64,000 nucleotides of DNA from Gymnorhina tibicen (taxonomy: Eukaryota > Chordata > Aves > Passeriformes > Artamidae): NCBI GenBank assembly GCA_013399875.1, contig VXAZ01008276.1, positions 818,495-882,494 of the forward strand. The letters run 5' to 3'. Positions 12,601 to 24,241 of the stretch are shown here, in pieces. Position numbers and translations under genes: made by a program. How positions within the stretch are numbered: position 1 is the first letter of the stretch; each line of letters begins with the position of its first letter. Under the pieces are notes generated by a model. That model made no database searches. It was not told the origin of the DNA and saw only the letters and a list, made by a program, of their open reading frames with translations.

Positions 12601-14074
12601 TTTCACAGTGAAAGCGGCTGATTTCCCTACACATATATCCCTGCACAAATAACATGTCAGGTGCCAGTACCTCCCACTGCCAGTTAAAGCTCTTGCCCAG
12701 ATGAGCTTTAAACCACATGCCAACTCTCAGTGCTGTTAATTGACACTTCAGGGGAGATTGTATCAGAAATAAGAACTAAATATCTTCAAGAATAAGATGT
12801 TTAAAGAGAGCAAAAATTAATGGAAAATAAGCCTCTAGGCTTCTCCCTGCTCAGACTACTCAGCCAGAATGGGAAAGCTACAAGGTCTGCTACCGAGATC
12901 TGAATTTAGCTCCTCTGTGACCAGTCTAACTACCAGGACACAGGTACCTTGCTGTGGGAACCTCTCAGTCCGTGTCTGTAACCATACCTAGATTTTTTTT
13001 TAGGGCGGAATAAGCCTTAAAGACCTTCCATCTCATGGGTACTATGTCAGATGCAATACCAGCTATATGACTGCAAAACCCTTTTACTTCCTTTCCTCTT
13101 CATCTTTATCTCCCTTCTTTCCTTCCATTGCCTCCCACAAATTCTATCTTCTGTGAAGAGATTTGATTTATTCAAGAATTCTATGTACACAGTTATTTCT
13201 AAACGTCTGATTTTGGGTTCTATTTTGGGCTACCTGAACCAATAATTTTGGCAGTCAGCTGGCAGCAAATTCCAGTTCAAACTGTAAGATCTGGCACCCA
13301 GAGCTCCTTCCCTAGAAAAGGTGTAGAACCTTTTTTATGTATAATTAACATCTGCACTTCACCATACCATGATCCATCAAAAGCATATCTCAGTTTCAAT
13401 TCTGTCTTGCCACCCTTAAATTTATCATTAAATCATTATCACAGCATAAGCATAAACAAAAGAAAGTAGCCTCATATTCATACCCATTTACTTATTGATG
13501 GAGTGTCATAACTTATTTCTGAAAGAAATTACATAATACATACTAAAATAATATATATTATTGTATAGAAAATGGTGTGTAAAAACAAACCATTTTTCTG
13601 CATATCATGTACATTCAGTGTATAAACACCCAAAGCTAACTCTGAAAAGCACAATGCAGGATACGTAATCACTAAGCAGAGTTACAAAGTTGGTCTACTT
13701 TAAAAATGCAAAAGCTTTATGGCAGTGAGCTATTTAACTAAATTCCCATAAAGAAAGACAGTCAATAGTATATTTCATTCAGATGGCTTATGTATCTCAA
13801 ATTCTGCTATGTTAGTCTCAGTTGAGGCATGGTAAGAATATATTTTCTACAAGCACTTCAGAAAAAATGTTGTAGATATGCTATTGATCTGAGGAAAAAA
13901 CTAAGTAGCCTGCAAAATGCTTATCGATATCATCTCTGTCAAACTAATCTGCATAGTTTGTTTAACCATCCCTACATCTTTGTAAGTATAATAAGGAATT
14001 TAGTTACACTGTTCTCACCAGTTTCATCTGCCAGCTAGTTGGTGAATTTATTGCAAGGACTAATGAGAGTAATC

Positions 14075-14099
14075 TCCATATGGGAAATTCCCATATGGA
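14075..14099. promoter_or_regulatory. 25 bp palindrome: two CArG boxes around a kappaB motif
   Basis: Perfect 12-bp arms TCCATATGGGAA (14075-14086) and TTCCCATATGGA (14088-14099) are separated by a single A. Each arm carries CCATATGG (14076-14083 and 14091-14098), a perfect CC(A/T)6GG match to the SRF CArG consensus. The middle, GGGAAATTCCC (14082-14092), fits the NF-kappaB consensus GGGRNNYYCC in both directions. This is a sequence match only. No activity is shown, and it could be a chance palindrome. Confidence 0.4.
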
Positions 14100-16105
14100 A
14101 GAAGAGATACGAGAAACTTTGGCATTTTCACTTCCCAGAGAGGAAAGTGTGTGGAAGAGGTAGAGCACTGTCTCCCCTACTTTTACCTCTCTGAACTGTA
14201 GGGAAAGTGAAAAGTTACCTTTTAAAATCATAGCATCCAAAATAGGATCCAAGGATCTTCAAGAGCCCTAAAACATTCACACCAACATCTCCTGTCATCC
14301 CTTGTACTGTTTATGCTGGAGCTGCACTCCAGATAACCACCCAGATTCCCACTACTGCCAAAGCTACACAACACAGATTTCATAGACAAAAGGAGGAAGG
14401 TGCAACACACGTCAAACTAGAAATAAAAGAAGGTCCACGTCAGGACCAGAAAACCCTTGGGGGATTATACTCTTGTGTAGACTTTGTCTACTGTTTTCAT
14501 ACAGGAACAATTCATGTTCCTAAATGAGGAAACCTGTTCCCTTAAGAGGAAGCTAGAGGTAACAATGAGTTTGGAAAGAGGAATTAGCCAGCAACACTCC
14601 GGCTTCTAAAAACATCACTATTCAAACAAAGGACACAGGCCATTTACAGAGCTCCCTGTGCTTTTAACAAGCCTTCCTCTGCATCCCACATGAGTAGCCC
14701 ACTCCACAATATGTTTATTTCCATGCCTGTCCTTCTCTTCCTCATCTCTACCTCTGTGAGCTCAAGTCCTTCACTCCCCTTTATTCAGCATTCTTGTTCT
14801 GACCTAGCACAGACTTTACCTACAATCACACTTCCTGCTTAAATGTTTCAACCCTTTTCCCAATCTTTATCTCGCCAAAATGCACTATTAGATATTTAAG
14901 CTCAGAAGAGTGTTCTGCTGCTCGGTTAGGGATTAGTACCACCTTCTTTCCCCCTCCAGCTTCCCCACTTACTGGGAAGAGTTGCTAAAATACTCAATTC
15001 AGTTCACAAGGAAACAGACCCCAAGAATAATATTTATTTGGTGCATTTGCATGTTCAGTGTGGCCACATTAGCAAAATCATAACAGCTACAGCATGGATT
15101 CTGCCTAACCTTATTCAAAACTAAATGATGTCAATGTTCCCATTGTTCCAAAGTTCCCATGAACAGGTTGCCTTGGAACTAGACCTTATACTTTTGAGGG
15201 TCAGACCACTGACATTATTATCATCAGCCAATTTATATATATCATGTGTGTCTATTAGCCTATAATAAGATATTACATTTTAATATATTATTAGATTAAA
15301 ACATGAAAATTAACAGATCAATTAGTTTAAAACTGCATTAGGAAAAATATTCTCCTTAAAAAACAACCTAGCTTGCCACAAACACAAACAAGACAACAGT
15401 TGAGTATCCTTAGAGAATTGGCCATGCCATTCCTAATTTCATCCTGCTAGTAATTCTTGCACTAGAACTGATATGATGCCTAGAGTATGACCAAACTGGC
15501 TGTCTTTGTACAGATAACTGTTCCTAATGTATTATTCCAAATTATGACCCTGAGGAAAAGGATAGTCCACCACTTCACCTGTGCAGCATGTCACATACTG
15601 AGCTTGCAGAATGGAAAGGGTATTTTGAGCCGTGTCAATTCAACTCATGTTCCTCTCCCCTTGGAAAGAAGTACAGCAAAGACTTTCCTAGTTATTAGAA
15701 TATCTCAATCCCTTTGGGAATGACATTTTGTTAGACATACACAAACAGCCTCTGATCTTGTAGGAGTAAAATGAAGTAATCCCACGACAGCAATTAAATC
15801 AAAATATCATTTTATTGATCTCAGAATACAGAGATCCTCAACAGCTTAAAAAAATTGGAATCATTAATAAAAGTAAATGCTACATTCTTCCAATGAGTGC
15901 AGCAATGAGAAATTTGCCCTATGAGCCAATTTTCTCCTGAACTGATTCACGGGGATGGCATTTGTGCAACAACAAGGCTTTTTAAATTTAAAAAAAAGTG
16001 CAGTTAATTGTTATTTGGTCTGACATGTATTTTTAATATTGGAACTCCATGTTTTATTTATTTTATAAAAATACTTCTCCCTTCATTCATTTGTTTATTT
16101 TGCAG

Positions 16106-16185
16106 AGTGCATCTAACTTGGATAAAAATACAACCAAAGCTGAGAGTGCGTGGCTGTTCAGAATATGGTATGGCTTTGACCACAA
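16106..16185 (+). CDS. SLC9A9: SLC9A9 (NHE9) coding exon, conserved TTKAESAW segment
   Basis: This 80 bp internal exon follows a strong acceptor (pyrimidine-rich tract, then TTTTGCAG) and ends before GTATCC. It reads 26 codons, [20 protein letters not shown] followed by WYGFDH, plus AA of a split codon. The split codon is completed by A at 56749 to give Lys. The [16 protein letters not shown] core is a hallmark of the organellar exchangers NHE6, NHE7 and NHE9, at the membrane-proximal part of the cytoplasmic tail. The donor is weak after +2 (GTATCC instead of GTAAGT). Reading through it meets a stop at 16202-16204, with ATTAAA soon after at 16223. The next exon is 40.6 kb away. Skipping this exon alone would shift the frame. 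Confidence 0.95.
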
Positions 16186-16735
16186 GTATCCTTTTCTGTT
16201 ATAAGCCATGAATGAGTGTTGCATTAAAATTTGCCTTCAAAATATTTAAGAATCAAAAATTATTATACATTTAAAAACCAAAAGTGTAATCTATTTTAAT
16301 GTGTTTAGTAAGGAGAAGAAATTTTGCAAGTCCAAGTCAGCAGAAGGTCCAGCCATGACCGAGGCTATAGGGAGAGGGAACAAGTTAAGGAGCTACAGTA
16401 GTACATAGACAATACGTTTAAATTAATTAACCTTCTTAAATTCCTGGATAAAACTAATCCAATGATTGTTTAGATAGGGTGTAGATTCTGTGTTTGGGGA
16501 ATCAGGAGGTTGGAGCCAGAAGCAGCCAAATGCCTGCTGCCTGCCCATATACTCAGAAAGCAGTAGCTACCTAAGAAAAAAAACACTGGTTTACCCACAC
16601 CTCTAAAACACAGAGAAAGAGGAATCCACTATGAAAAGCTCCCAGGACTTTCCTGAAGTTCATGCTTCCTATTCCCTGCATTCCTAAGCCTTTGTGCTTT
16701 TATTCACGTTCCTGCTGAGGCATGTGTAGTAGAGG

Positions 16736-16818
16736 TCTTGAATATGGGTGTCTGATGGTTTATTCCAGGAAGTCTGGCTTCCATGTCTTTTGCATTTCAA
16801 GAAAATATTTTAAGTGAT
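16736..16818 (+). repeat. 83 bp direct repeat, copy 1
   Basis: This copy starts TCTTGAATATGGGTG and ends AAATATTTTAAGTGAT. It aligns without gaps to 17817-17899 with 9 mismatches by hand count, about 89% identity. The similarity stops abruptly on both sides. It is not simple sequence and not recognised as CR1. Confidence 0.85.
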
Positions 16819-17536
16819 AAAAGAACATCCTCCCTAAGCCAAGGCAGAACGGTCTGACACTAATGCCTGTGCAGAAATTGTAGGAGCTACCATTCTAATT
16901 TATTGTCATTTTGAACTGGCTCTGCACAGGCTTTGCACAGCTGCCAGTGAGATCCCACAGTAACAGGGACACCCTAAGCCTTTAGCAGAGACACACAGTG
17001 ACTGTAAGAGAAGCCCACCTGCTGGTTTCCGTGCATCCCAGCTCAGGAGCTGAACAGGCAAAGCCCTGCCAATAGTGCCTCCATTATCCAACAGCACATC
17101 TCTTGGTCCATCACCCTGCACTACTGAGCAGAAATCCATGTTCAGGCTGCATATATGTTTTTGCTGATACCACTGCAGCAAACAAGAATGAAATATTTCA
17201 GTTGATGAAATGTAATTCTTTGGGAATACAGCTTCCTTGGAGAGCTCAACTGAAGTTACTCTTCAAAGAGACTTTTGATGGACAAAACATCTTTTTGGTT
17301 AAAAATGAATGTTTTGCCTTAATTCATTTACTCGATCAGTTTTAAAGGCCAAAAAGCACTTAGCATTAAAATGTTTCCCTCAGATAATTCTTCAAGAATA
17401 CATAGAAATAGTAGGTAAATGTTATATGAAGTGAGAAAATATGTTTAAATGTTAATGCTGAGTACCAACACGACTGGCTTTAACCACTCCTTTTTCAGAA
17501 GAAATAGCCTGTGGTTGTAGTATACCCTAGAAACTG

Positions 17537-17763
17537 TAAGTCAGAAGGAACAAATGAATGGGGTGAGGGGAAGGGGGAACTTTTCATCTGAAGAAGAAAA
17601 AAAGAGCAAGCAAAAAATGTGGAAGGCAGGAGCAGGACAGAAGCATAGGTCAAACACATGAAAGAGAAAAAGGGTAGAGATAGAAAACAAGGGACAGAGG
17701 CAGAAGAGGGAAAGAGATATCCATATAAAAGAGTTAGACAGCAGTACATGCAAAATGAAAAGT
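17537..17763. repeat. Purine-rich low-complexity tract
   Basis: About 225 bp is rich in A and G on the + strand (for example GGGGTGAGGGGAAGGGGG, AAGAAGAAAAAAAGAG and GAGGGAAAGAGA). It lies just before copy 2 of the 83 bp repeat. The Phe/Leu/Ser-rich minus-strand ORFs over it reflect composition. Confidence 0.6.
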
Positions 17764-17816
17764 CTGTAGAAGGCACCAGAAGCACCACTTCTCAAAGATT
17801 ATCTGTACGGTATAGA

Positions 17817-17899
17817 TCTTGAATATGGGTGCCTGATGCTTTATTCTAGAAATTCTGGTTTCTATGTCCTTTGAATTTCAAGAAAATATTTTAAGTGAT
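17817..17899 (+). repeat. 83 bp direct repeat, copy 2
   Basis: This is the second copy of the sequence at 16736-16818, in the same orientation and 1081 bp downstream. Mismatches are mostly transitions, as expected of two old copies drifting apart. Confidence 0.85.
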
Positions 17900-20800
17900 T
17901 TTAAAAAATAGTATTTTCTGAAGAACAAATTTATTCATGTCAGTCTCATTACCAGTCAAGTCACAATCTTTCCTTAGAATTCAGATGTTCAGAGATTATA
18001 GCTGTGCCGTTACTCTAAAATACATATTTATTACAAATAATACATCTACATTTCACTAATCCTGAAAGTATGCCCATATTCTTGCATGGAATGATGGTTC
18101 AACCCACTAATGCTGTGACTCACAGCTCTAAGCTTTTCTTTGGCACCACTATTTCTGAAAGACATACTTTTCAAGGGGAGGAAAAATTATCCACCCAAAC
18201 TTTCTTTTGCCTTTCCCTGCCTAATGTTATAAAGCTGTGTTGCTAAATTTAGAAGAAGAAATTGTCATGTAGAATAATAGTTGTCCCCAGTACACGATTG
18301 CAGAGAGGATTATGATAAAGGTTTCAAAGAAAAATACAGCAAACTAATAATCTATCTGTTCATATACTTCGAAAGCATACAAGACTCTGACATTTCTATA
18401 GTTTGACATTTGCTCTTAGGCATTAACACAAATCTACCCACTCTTCTGGCAATAACATCTCTTATGCCTATTTATTTCACAGGAGGAAAGCAAGAGGGAG
18501 GAAATACCACTAAGGAAATCAAAAAGTTGTGCTGTTCCTTGCTGTCATTATGAATGATTTCCAGTTAGTTCAGTGATCTTAGGCAAAGGCAACATGCCAT
18601 GCTAGGGTAGAACTATGCAAAAATCCCTGCAATTCTGTTTGAGAAGCAAATATTTTTTTATTCTGGAAGAAACATCAGGAGCCTGACCCAGAGCCAAATG
18701 GGTTCAATGAGGATTATTTTCTTTCAGCAAAAGTCTCTTTGAATCAGGTATTCACACCTAGGAAAAACATATCATTCTCTAAAATCTAGGCTAAGAAATG
18801 TTAATACTGAAGTATAAAAATTAAGAACAGATCATTTTAGTACTCAGTTATCCTTTGGGATTTCCATTGCAATAATTTAAACAAGGAAAATGCAAAATAA
18901 AATACTTTCATCTGACAGGGGGAAATTTCCAGTGAGTCTATGTCAACTTTTGTTTTTACAGCCCACAATGCATTACACCATTTGAAGCCATAATATCTTA
19001 CTAAAGGCTAGTGGGAAAGCAAGAGAATAAGCAAAGGTTTTTCAAGAATTTGTCAGGGAAAAGAGACGTCACAGATTTATAATCCAGCACTATATACATA
19101 TCTTCAAACTGTTGTGTTTTTTCAAAGCAAAGGTAGGCAAGTTTAGCTAACAAATGAATGAGCAGGTGGAAATTTAATCCTGCAAGGTCAAGAACCTGTG
19201 TGTATATGGGCAGAGCTCAGAAAACCGGCAAGCAAAATTTTCGGGTTCCACAGCACCCCCAAAAAAGTTCTAACTTTGCTCCCAGCTAACAGGAATTTGC
19301 TTTTAACTCTGCTCAGTCCCAGCTCTACTTGCTCACTCTAGCAAATATTGCTTGGTTTTGCCTGCGTAGTCCTAAGAAATTGTGTACCTGACTAGAGCTG
19401 GAATTCCTCCTCTACACAGGCCTGGAATCCCAGTTACAATTCCAAAAATGAAGGAAAATCAGTGTAATAAAAGTGTCTTGCAAGCAACGTTCACCTGGTT
19501 TTCCAGCTACTCTAGACTAAAGTCTGCAATCACTTCTGGCTTAATATGATTTTATACAGGGCTCTTCATCCACTAAAGATTCGTTCTCTCCCAGAATCCA
19601 TCTGATTCTTGCTCTTGCTGGCTGTTCTGTAGCATGCATCAGGAAGATAACAACACTTTTCTCCCAGATTACCATGCTCTATAGTGAGAAGAGAAAGGAG
19701 GACTTGGGATTGCTGCACTAAAACACAAAAATGCCAAATTAATGGAAATTGAAGATGAGAAAAGGAGAGTGCAATGCATGCACTAAGATATTTCTGGGTA
19801 GAAATGTTCACCATCTTCTTAAGGAGAAGCCTACGTTGTGTTGTGGGACATATACTTCAATAGCACACACTGAAACTTGCACTGAGAAAAACACAGTTAC
19901 TGCATAACAGGAAAACGTGTAAGATTGAAATAGAAGAAAGCAAGAAGGGAAGGAAGAGGGACAAAGACATCAAATGCATGGTAAGTTTCTTTAAATACTT
20001 TGTGTTAAAATTGCAAGACAGGTTTTGGACCCACCTGCAGCAAAGTCTAACAATTTTTTTGTGGCAAAGGGGTGAGATGGCATTGCACATGATGTGCCTT
20101 TCAAGACTAACATGACCAGCAGACTCAGGCTGCCTGTCTCTGGCATGTGAGGAGCCAGAGGGAGGCAGGAGAGGTACTGTGATTGCTGTTAGCTGGCTGG
20201 GATGGCTTCTAGGAGCATTGCAATGACAGGCAGGCCTACTGCACCCTTGATACTGCTCCAGGCTACCAAAGAGCGACATAGCTGTCTAACTTTGCACAAA
20301 ACTCTGCATTTTGAGTGGTTCACACACATTGATACCAGGAGAGTAGGGGGAGGAGAGCTTTCTCCTTCTTTACAGATTTCTTTTCAATCTGAGGAACTAA
20401 CACTAAGTTACACTGAATAGAAGCAGGTGTCTGGGACAGAGTGAGACAATACTCCATAAAGCAGCTCCTAAAAGTGTTTCTGCTTAAACTGCAGTTATCC
20501 ATCATTCAGATTCATGCCTTTCAGTATGTTTTTTTTTTAAAAAAAAAGAGCTGTTTATGTCCTTTGCACTTACCTGAAATCAATCAGCCAAAAGGAATTG
20601 CATTATTCGTAGACTTCAAAAGTTTATCCTCCTTATCAGGGCACCTATCATTTTATTTCTCCTGTGCTTTGTATGTGGATAAAACACACATAATGGATGC
20701 CTATTGAGCAAGATAAGTACTATTCTGTGCCTGGGAGAAAATGGAAAAGCTACTAAAAGCAAAAGTGCATTCTAGGGTGAACTGACAATCAAAGACAAAC

Positions 20801-23800
20801 TCAGCATTTTGTGGTCTTTTCAGCTGAATTTTCCTTCTGGGCTGACTTGTCCCTCTCATATCAGAGACAGACATCTTCGGTAGGAAAAGACAAGGAAGAG
20901 CCTGTAAGCATACATGTGCACACTATTTTCTTTTACCTGCTGGAGACCTAAAAGTTTCTTAATGAAGAACCTTAATTACAATATTCTGATTTATTCTTCT
21001 TTCAGTACTTCAGTGAAAACAGCAAAATAGCACATAGGGTCCTAGTTTTGGACCAGAAGCTCATTTTGCTGCACAGTTTTCAAATAGAGAAAAGAATCTT
21101 ATCTGAGAGACAACTCAGTCCAATCATGAACCAAAGCAGCAGTAGATAGCACAGTTCAAGCCAAGCCAGGTACCACAGAAGCACTGCTGCAGAATGGGCT
21201 GGCAGGAAACGTAGCCAGCATAGCATAGACATGCCAAGAGAGCCCAAGAATCAGTTTTGCAGGTGTTAAAAGCAGATCATCATAAAAGCTGAGGAAAGCA
21301 CAAAGCACAGTAAATGAATTATAGTGGATCTCATAAGATGAGCACGACAAAAGTAGCTGACTGTATCATAAGCTCCCTCCAACAGTGCAAACTCAAGCAG
21401 TACTGGGAGGGTCCCCAGAAGGTATTTTATCATTAGAAACAATTGCCTGAACTTGGTTCAAAGCTCATTCCCAAAACACATTTTCAAGTACATGATCTAG
21501 AAAAATTTGCTGTTCTTTCTACAGCACAGATAATCAGTATTGCTGATTTGGTGCTATTTCCTGACCCTTTCAAGGACACAGGTTCGTTGAAACTCTGCAA
21601 ATTAATCTAATAAATAAACATGGCTAATAATTAACCAGAATAATAAGTAACCTCAGTTTGTCCTCCATTCACAGAAAGAAACCTAGATAAATAATTCTGA
21701 AACAATTCCACACTGAATAAGCAAGTAAAATCATTCTCATTTGAAAAGTTTCACTCATGTCAATTCTTTGAAAGTCTCATTCATGTCCAGGTATTTTTTT
21801 TACAATGATAAATTATTAAGAATGACTTAAATAACAAGTATGATTGCAAAATTAAATACAAAGTGTTAAATGAAAAATCTCTGGTTCTTTTACAATCTTT
21901 GATGTATGATCCTTTTCACACTTACCTTGCATGGAGACACACAAAGATTATTCATGATCATTTCTTGATATTTTATCACAAAATATAAATTTTTAAGCCC
22001 ACCCTTTCCTCACCACAATTCTGGAATAAGGGAGTTCCAGGTATTTTGTTTCCACAAAATATAATCCAAAGGAAATAAAGCTTGAATTTTTACTATTTAG
22101 ATCTTTCATCCTGACACTAAGATTCAGGACATTGCAGAAAGGTCTGTTTACATGTTTAAAACAGAAACAAAAAAATTAAATTAGGGAGAAATGGAACAGA
22201 CAAGGGGAAACTAAAGAAAGATAAGATTCTTTTCCATTGTCTAATTTTAGCTCTTAAAGTTACATAGAATAATACAAACACTAAATCATTCTGGTATCAG
22301 ACTTTTTTGCCAAAGTTGTTACTTCACTGGTAACAAAGCCATTACATCAAATTTCTCGATTTCTTTAAACCCTTCAAAGTAGTATGCAGTACTTTTGCCT
22401 TTAAAGGAATAAATAGTCACATGGGAGAAACCTTATGGGATTTATAAAAAACAAAAAAAATCAATGTTCAAATTAATTGTTAAGCAATGCAGGGATGGGA
22501 CAAGGGGAGAAGGAGATCATGTCTTTATCATTGCAGTCCGATGAGCAGGGAAGTGCTTTCCTGGAAGCTGTTACTGAATCCTTGTTGTCATCTCTTGGAG
22601 ATGCTGGGCCTGGTTTTCTGTTCTTTGCATCAAATGCTCGTTGATTTTTATAAGAGTTTTGCACAGCATCTAAGGCAGAATCTGACCTAGAGCTTATTGT
22701 GGACAACTGCATAGAATTACCAGCTTTTCTGTTTAACATCCTGGCTCACATGACATATTGTACCTTTTGTGTGTGCTGTTCTCTGAATTTCTGATAACAA
22801 GGACCTCAGCTGAATACAGAGACTTCTCACAGATTCTAGTTGGCCCAGTATAAATACATGGCTCTTTATGCAACTATAGCACTTTCTTTCGTGTAATATA
22901 TTAAAATGATTAAAACCTGCAATAGATAGAAATCACAAACATCATCCCATATGGGGTTTTATAATTTAAAAATAAAATTGTTCATAGAGGAAATACACCT
23001 TAGTCTTTCCAGTACAAAATCACTCAAAAAAAAAGAAACAAAAACAAAAAACCACCTTCCAGTTCCACAGCTTACTTCTACCTGCACAGCTGCTTGTTAC
23101 AGTGCCTGTCAGATGAAAATACACAACTTGAAGGAGTTGATCTAAAGCTTAGTGAAGTAAATGCACTCACAGTTTATTGACCCAAACAAATTATAGCTTA
23201 AACCATCATAGTATCTGATTTTACTGATAAGTATTATCATTCTGTGTGACAATTCTTTATTTCCCTCCCCTTCTCACTTTATTATTACAGCAAACTGAAG
23301 GCTGACTGTACAAAGAAGCAGAAGCCTAGGCTTGTATTAGTCCACTCAAGCATGAAATTATAGTTTGTTGGCTGACAATACTTAATAGCACCCAAGAGAC
23401 CTAAGTATGATACAAGAGTACCAGAAGCCTATAGCACAGATTTAATCAAGCATAACTTATAACCTTCTTTCAAGTCTCTTATTATTTCATTTACACCTCT
23501 GTATGTGCAAGAAGTTACTTTGCAGGACATCTAAAGTGTTTTAAAGTGTTCTTCTGCATATATAACTTCCACTGTTGTGTTTCCAGACATTTAATGTATA
23601 CTGGAATGCCTGTGTACAAGCAGCACAGGCAGCATCTGTAACACCATCTATAAATGGCACTTCTTTCACAACAGCAATTGTCACAGCAAGATATTGCTAA
23701 TTATAACATCACCTAGGCAAGAAATTGGTAATACTTCCTAGTAAGGGGCTGTTATTAGTGTTGAATTACAGTGGTATTCCGGTAAAAGCTATGAGACTAA

Positions 23801-24215
23801 GGAATCAGTATGATTAATGTTATTAACCAGGAATGGCAAAGAGCACATTAATGATTTTCCATCAGAAAATATTGTTGAACTGAACTCTTTTACAGAAAGT
23901 TAATATCTGGATGCAAACTCCTTAAAGTCACTGATATGTTCCAGTGCCTTCAAGTAGGGGTGAATGAGACCCTCCATACAAGACTTATTTGGAGCCATGG
24001 TCTGTATTATTGGCATCCTTCCCACTATAGGTGGTTGCTGTGGAAAAAGCACCATTGGTACCCTTAGTTTGTGTTGGCTATGATAGTTTCAAGTTTAGTT
24101 AAACTACTTTAGCACCCTAACACAACACCACCAATAAGGCTGAGGCAAATGTGCAAATGCAAGAGGAAAGAAAATTTTTTTGCCTCTAATTTTAAGAACA
24201 CTCTGGCAATCAGCA

Positions 24216-24241
24216 ATTCAAAATGAAGATTCAAAATGAAG
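24216..24241. repeat. Perfect 13 bp tandem duplication
   Basis: ATTCAAAATGAAG occurs twice in a row with no mismatch. It is a small local duplication. Confidence 0.9.

Larger units (their letters stand above)
10927..16105 (+). other. SLC9A9: SLC9A9 intron, 5.2 kb
   Basis: The intron starts GTATGT and ends TTTATTTTGCAG. It holds a pyrimidine-rich stretch (about 12284-12600) and a striking 25 bp palindrome at 14075-14099. No other coding exon or recognisable mobile element was seen. The ORFs here, including the 98-codon one at 11161-11457, lack protein-like character. Confidence 0.85.

Noticed and set aside
19857..20279. 140-codon minus-strand ORF
   Set aside because: It has a Ser/Leu/Cys-rich, low-complexity C-terminal part with no recognisable family and no exon signals.
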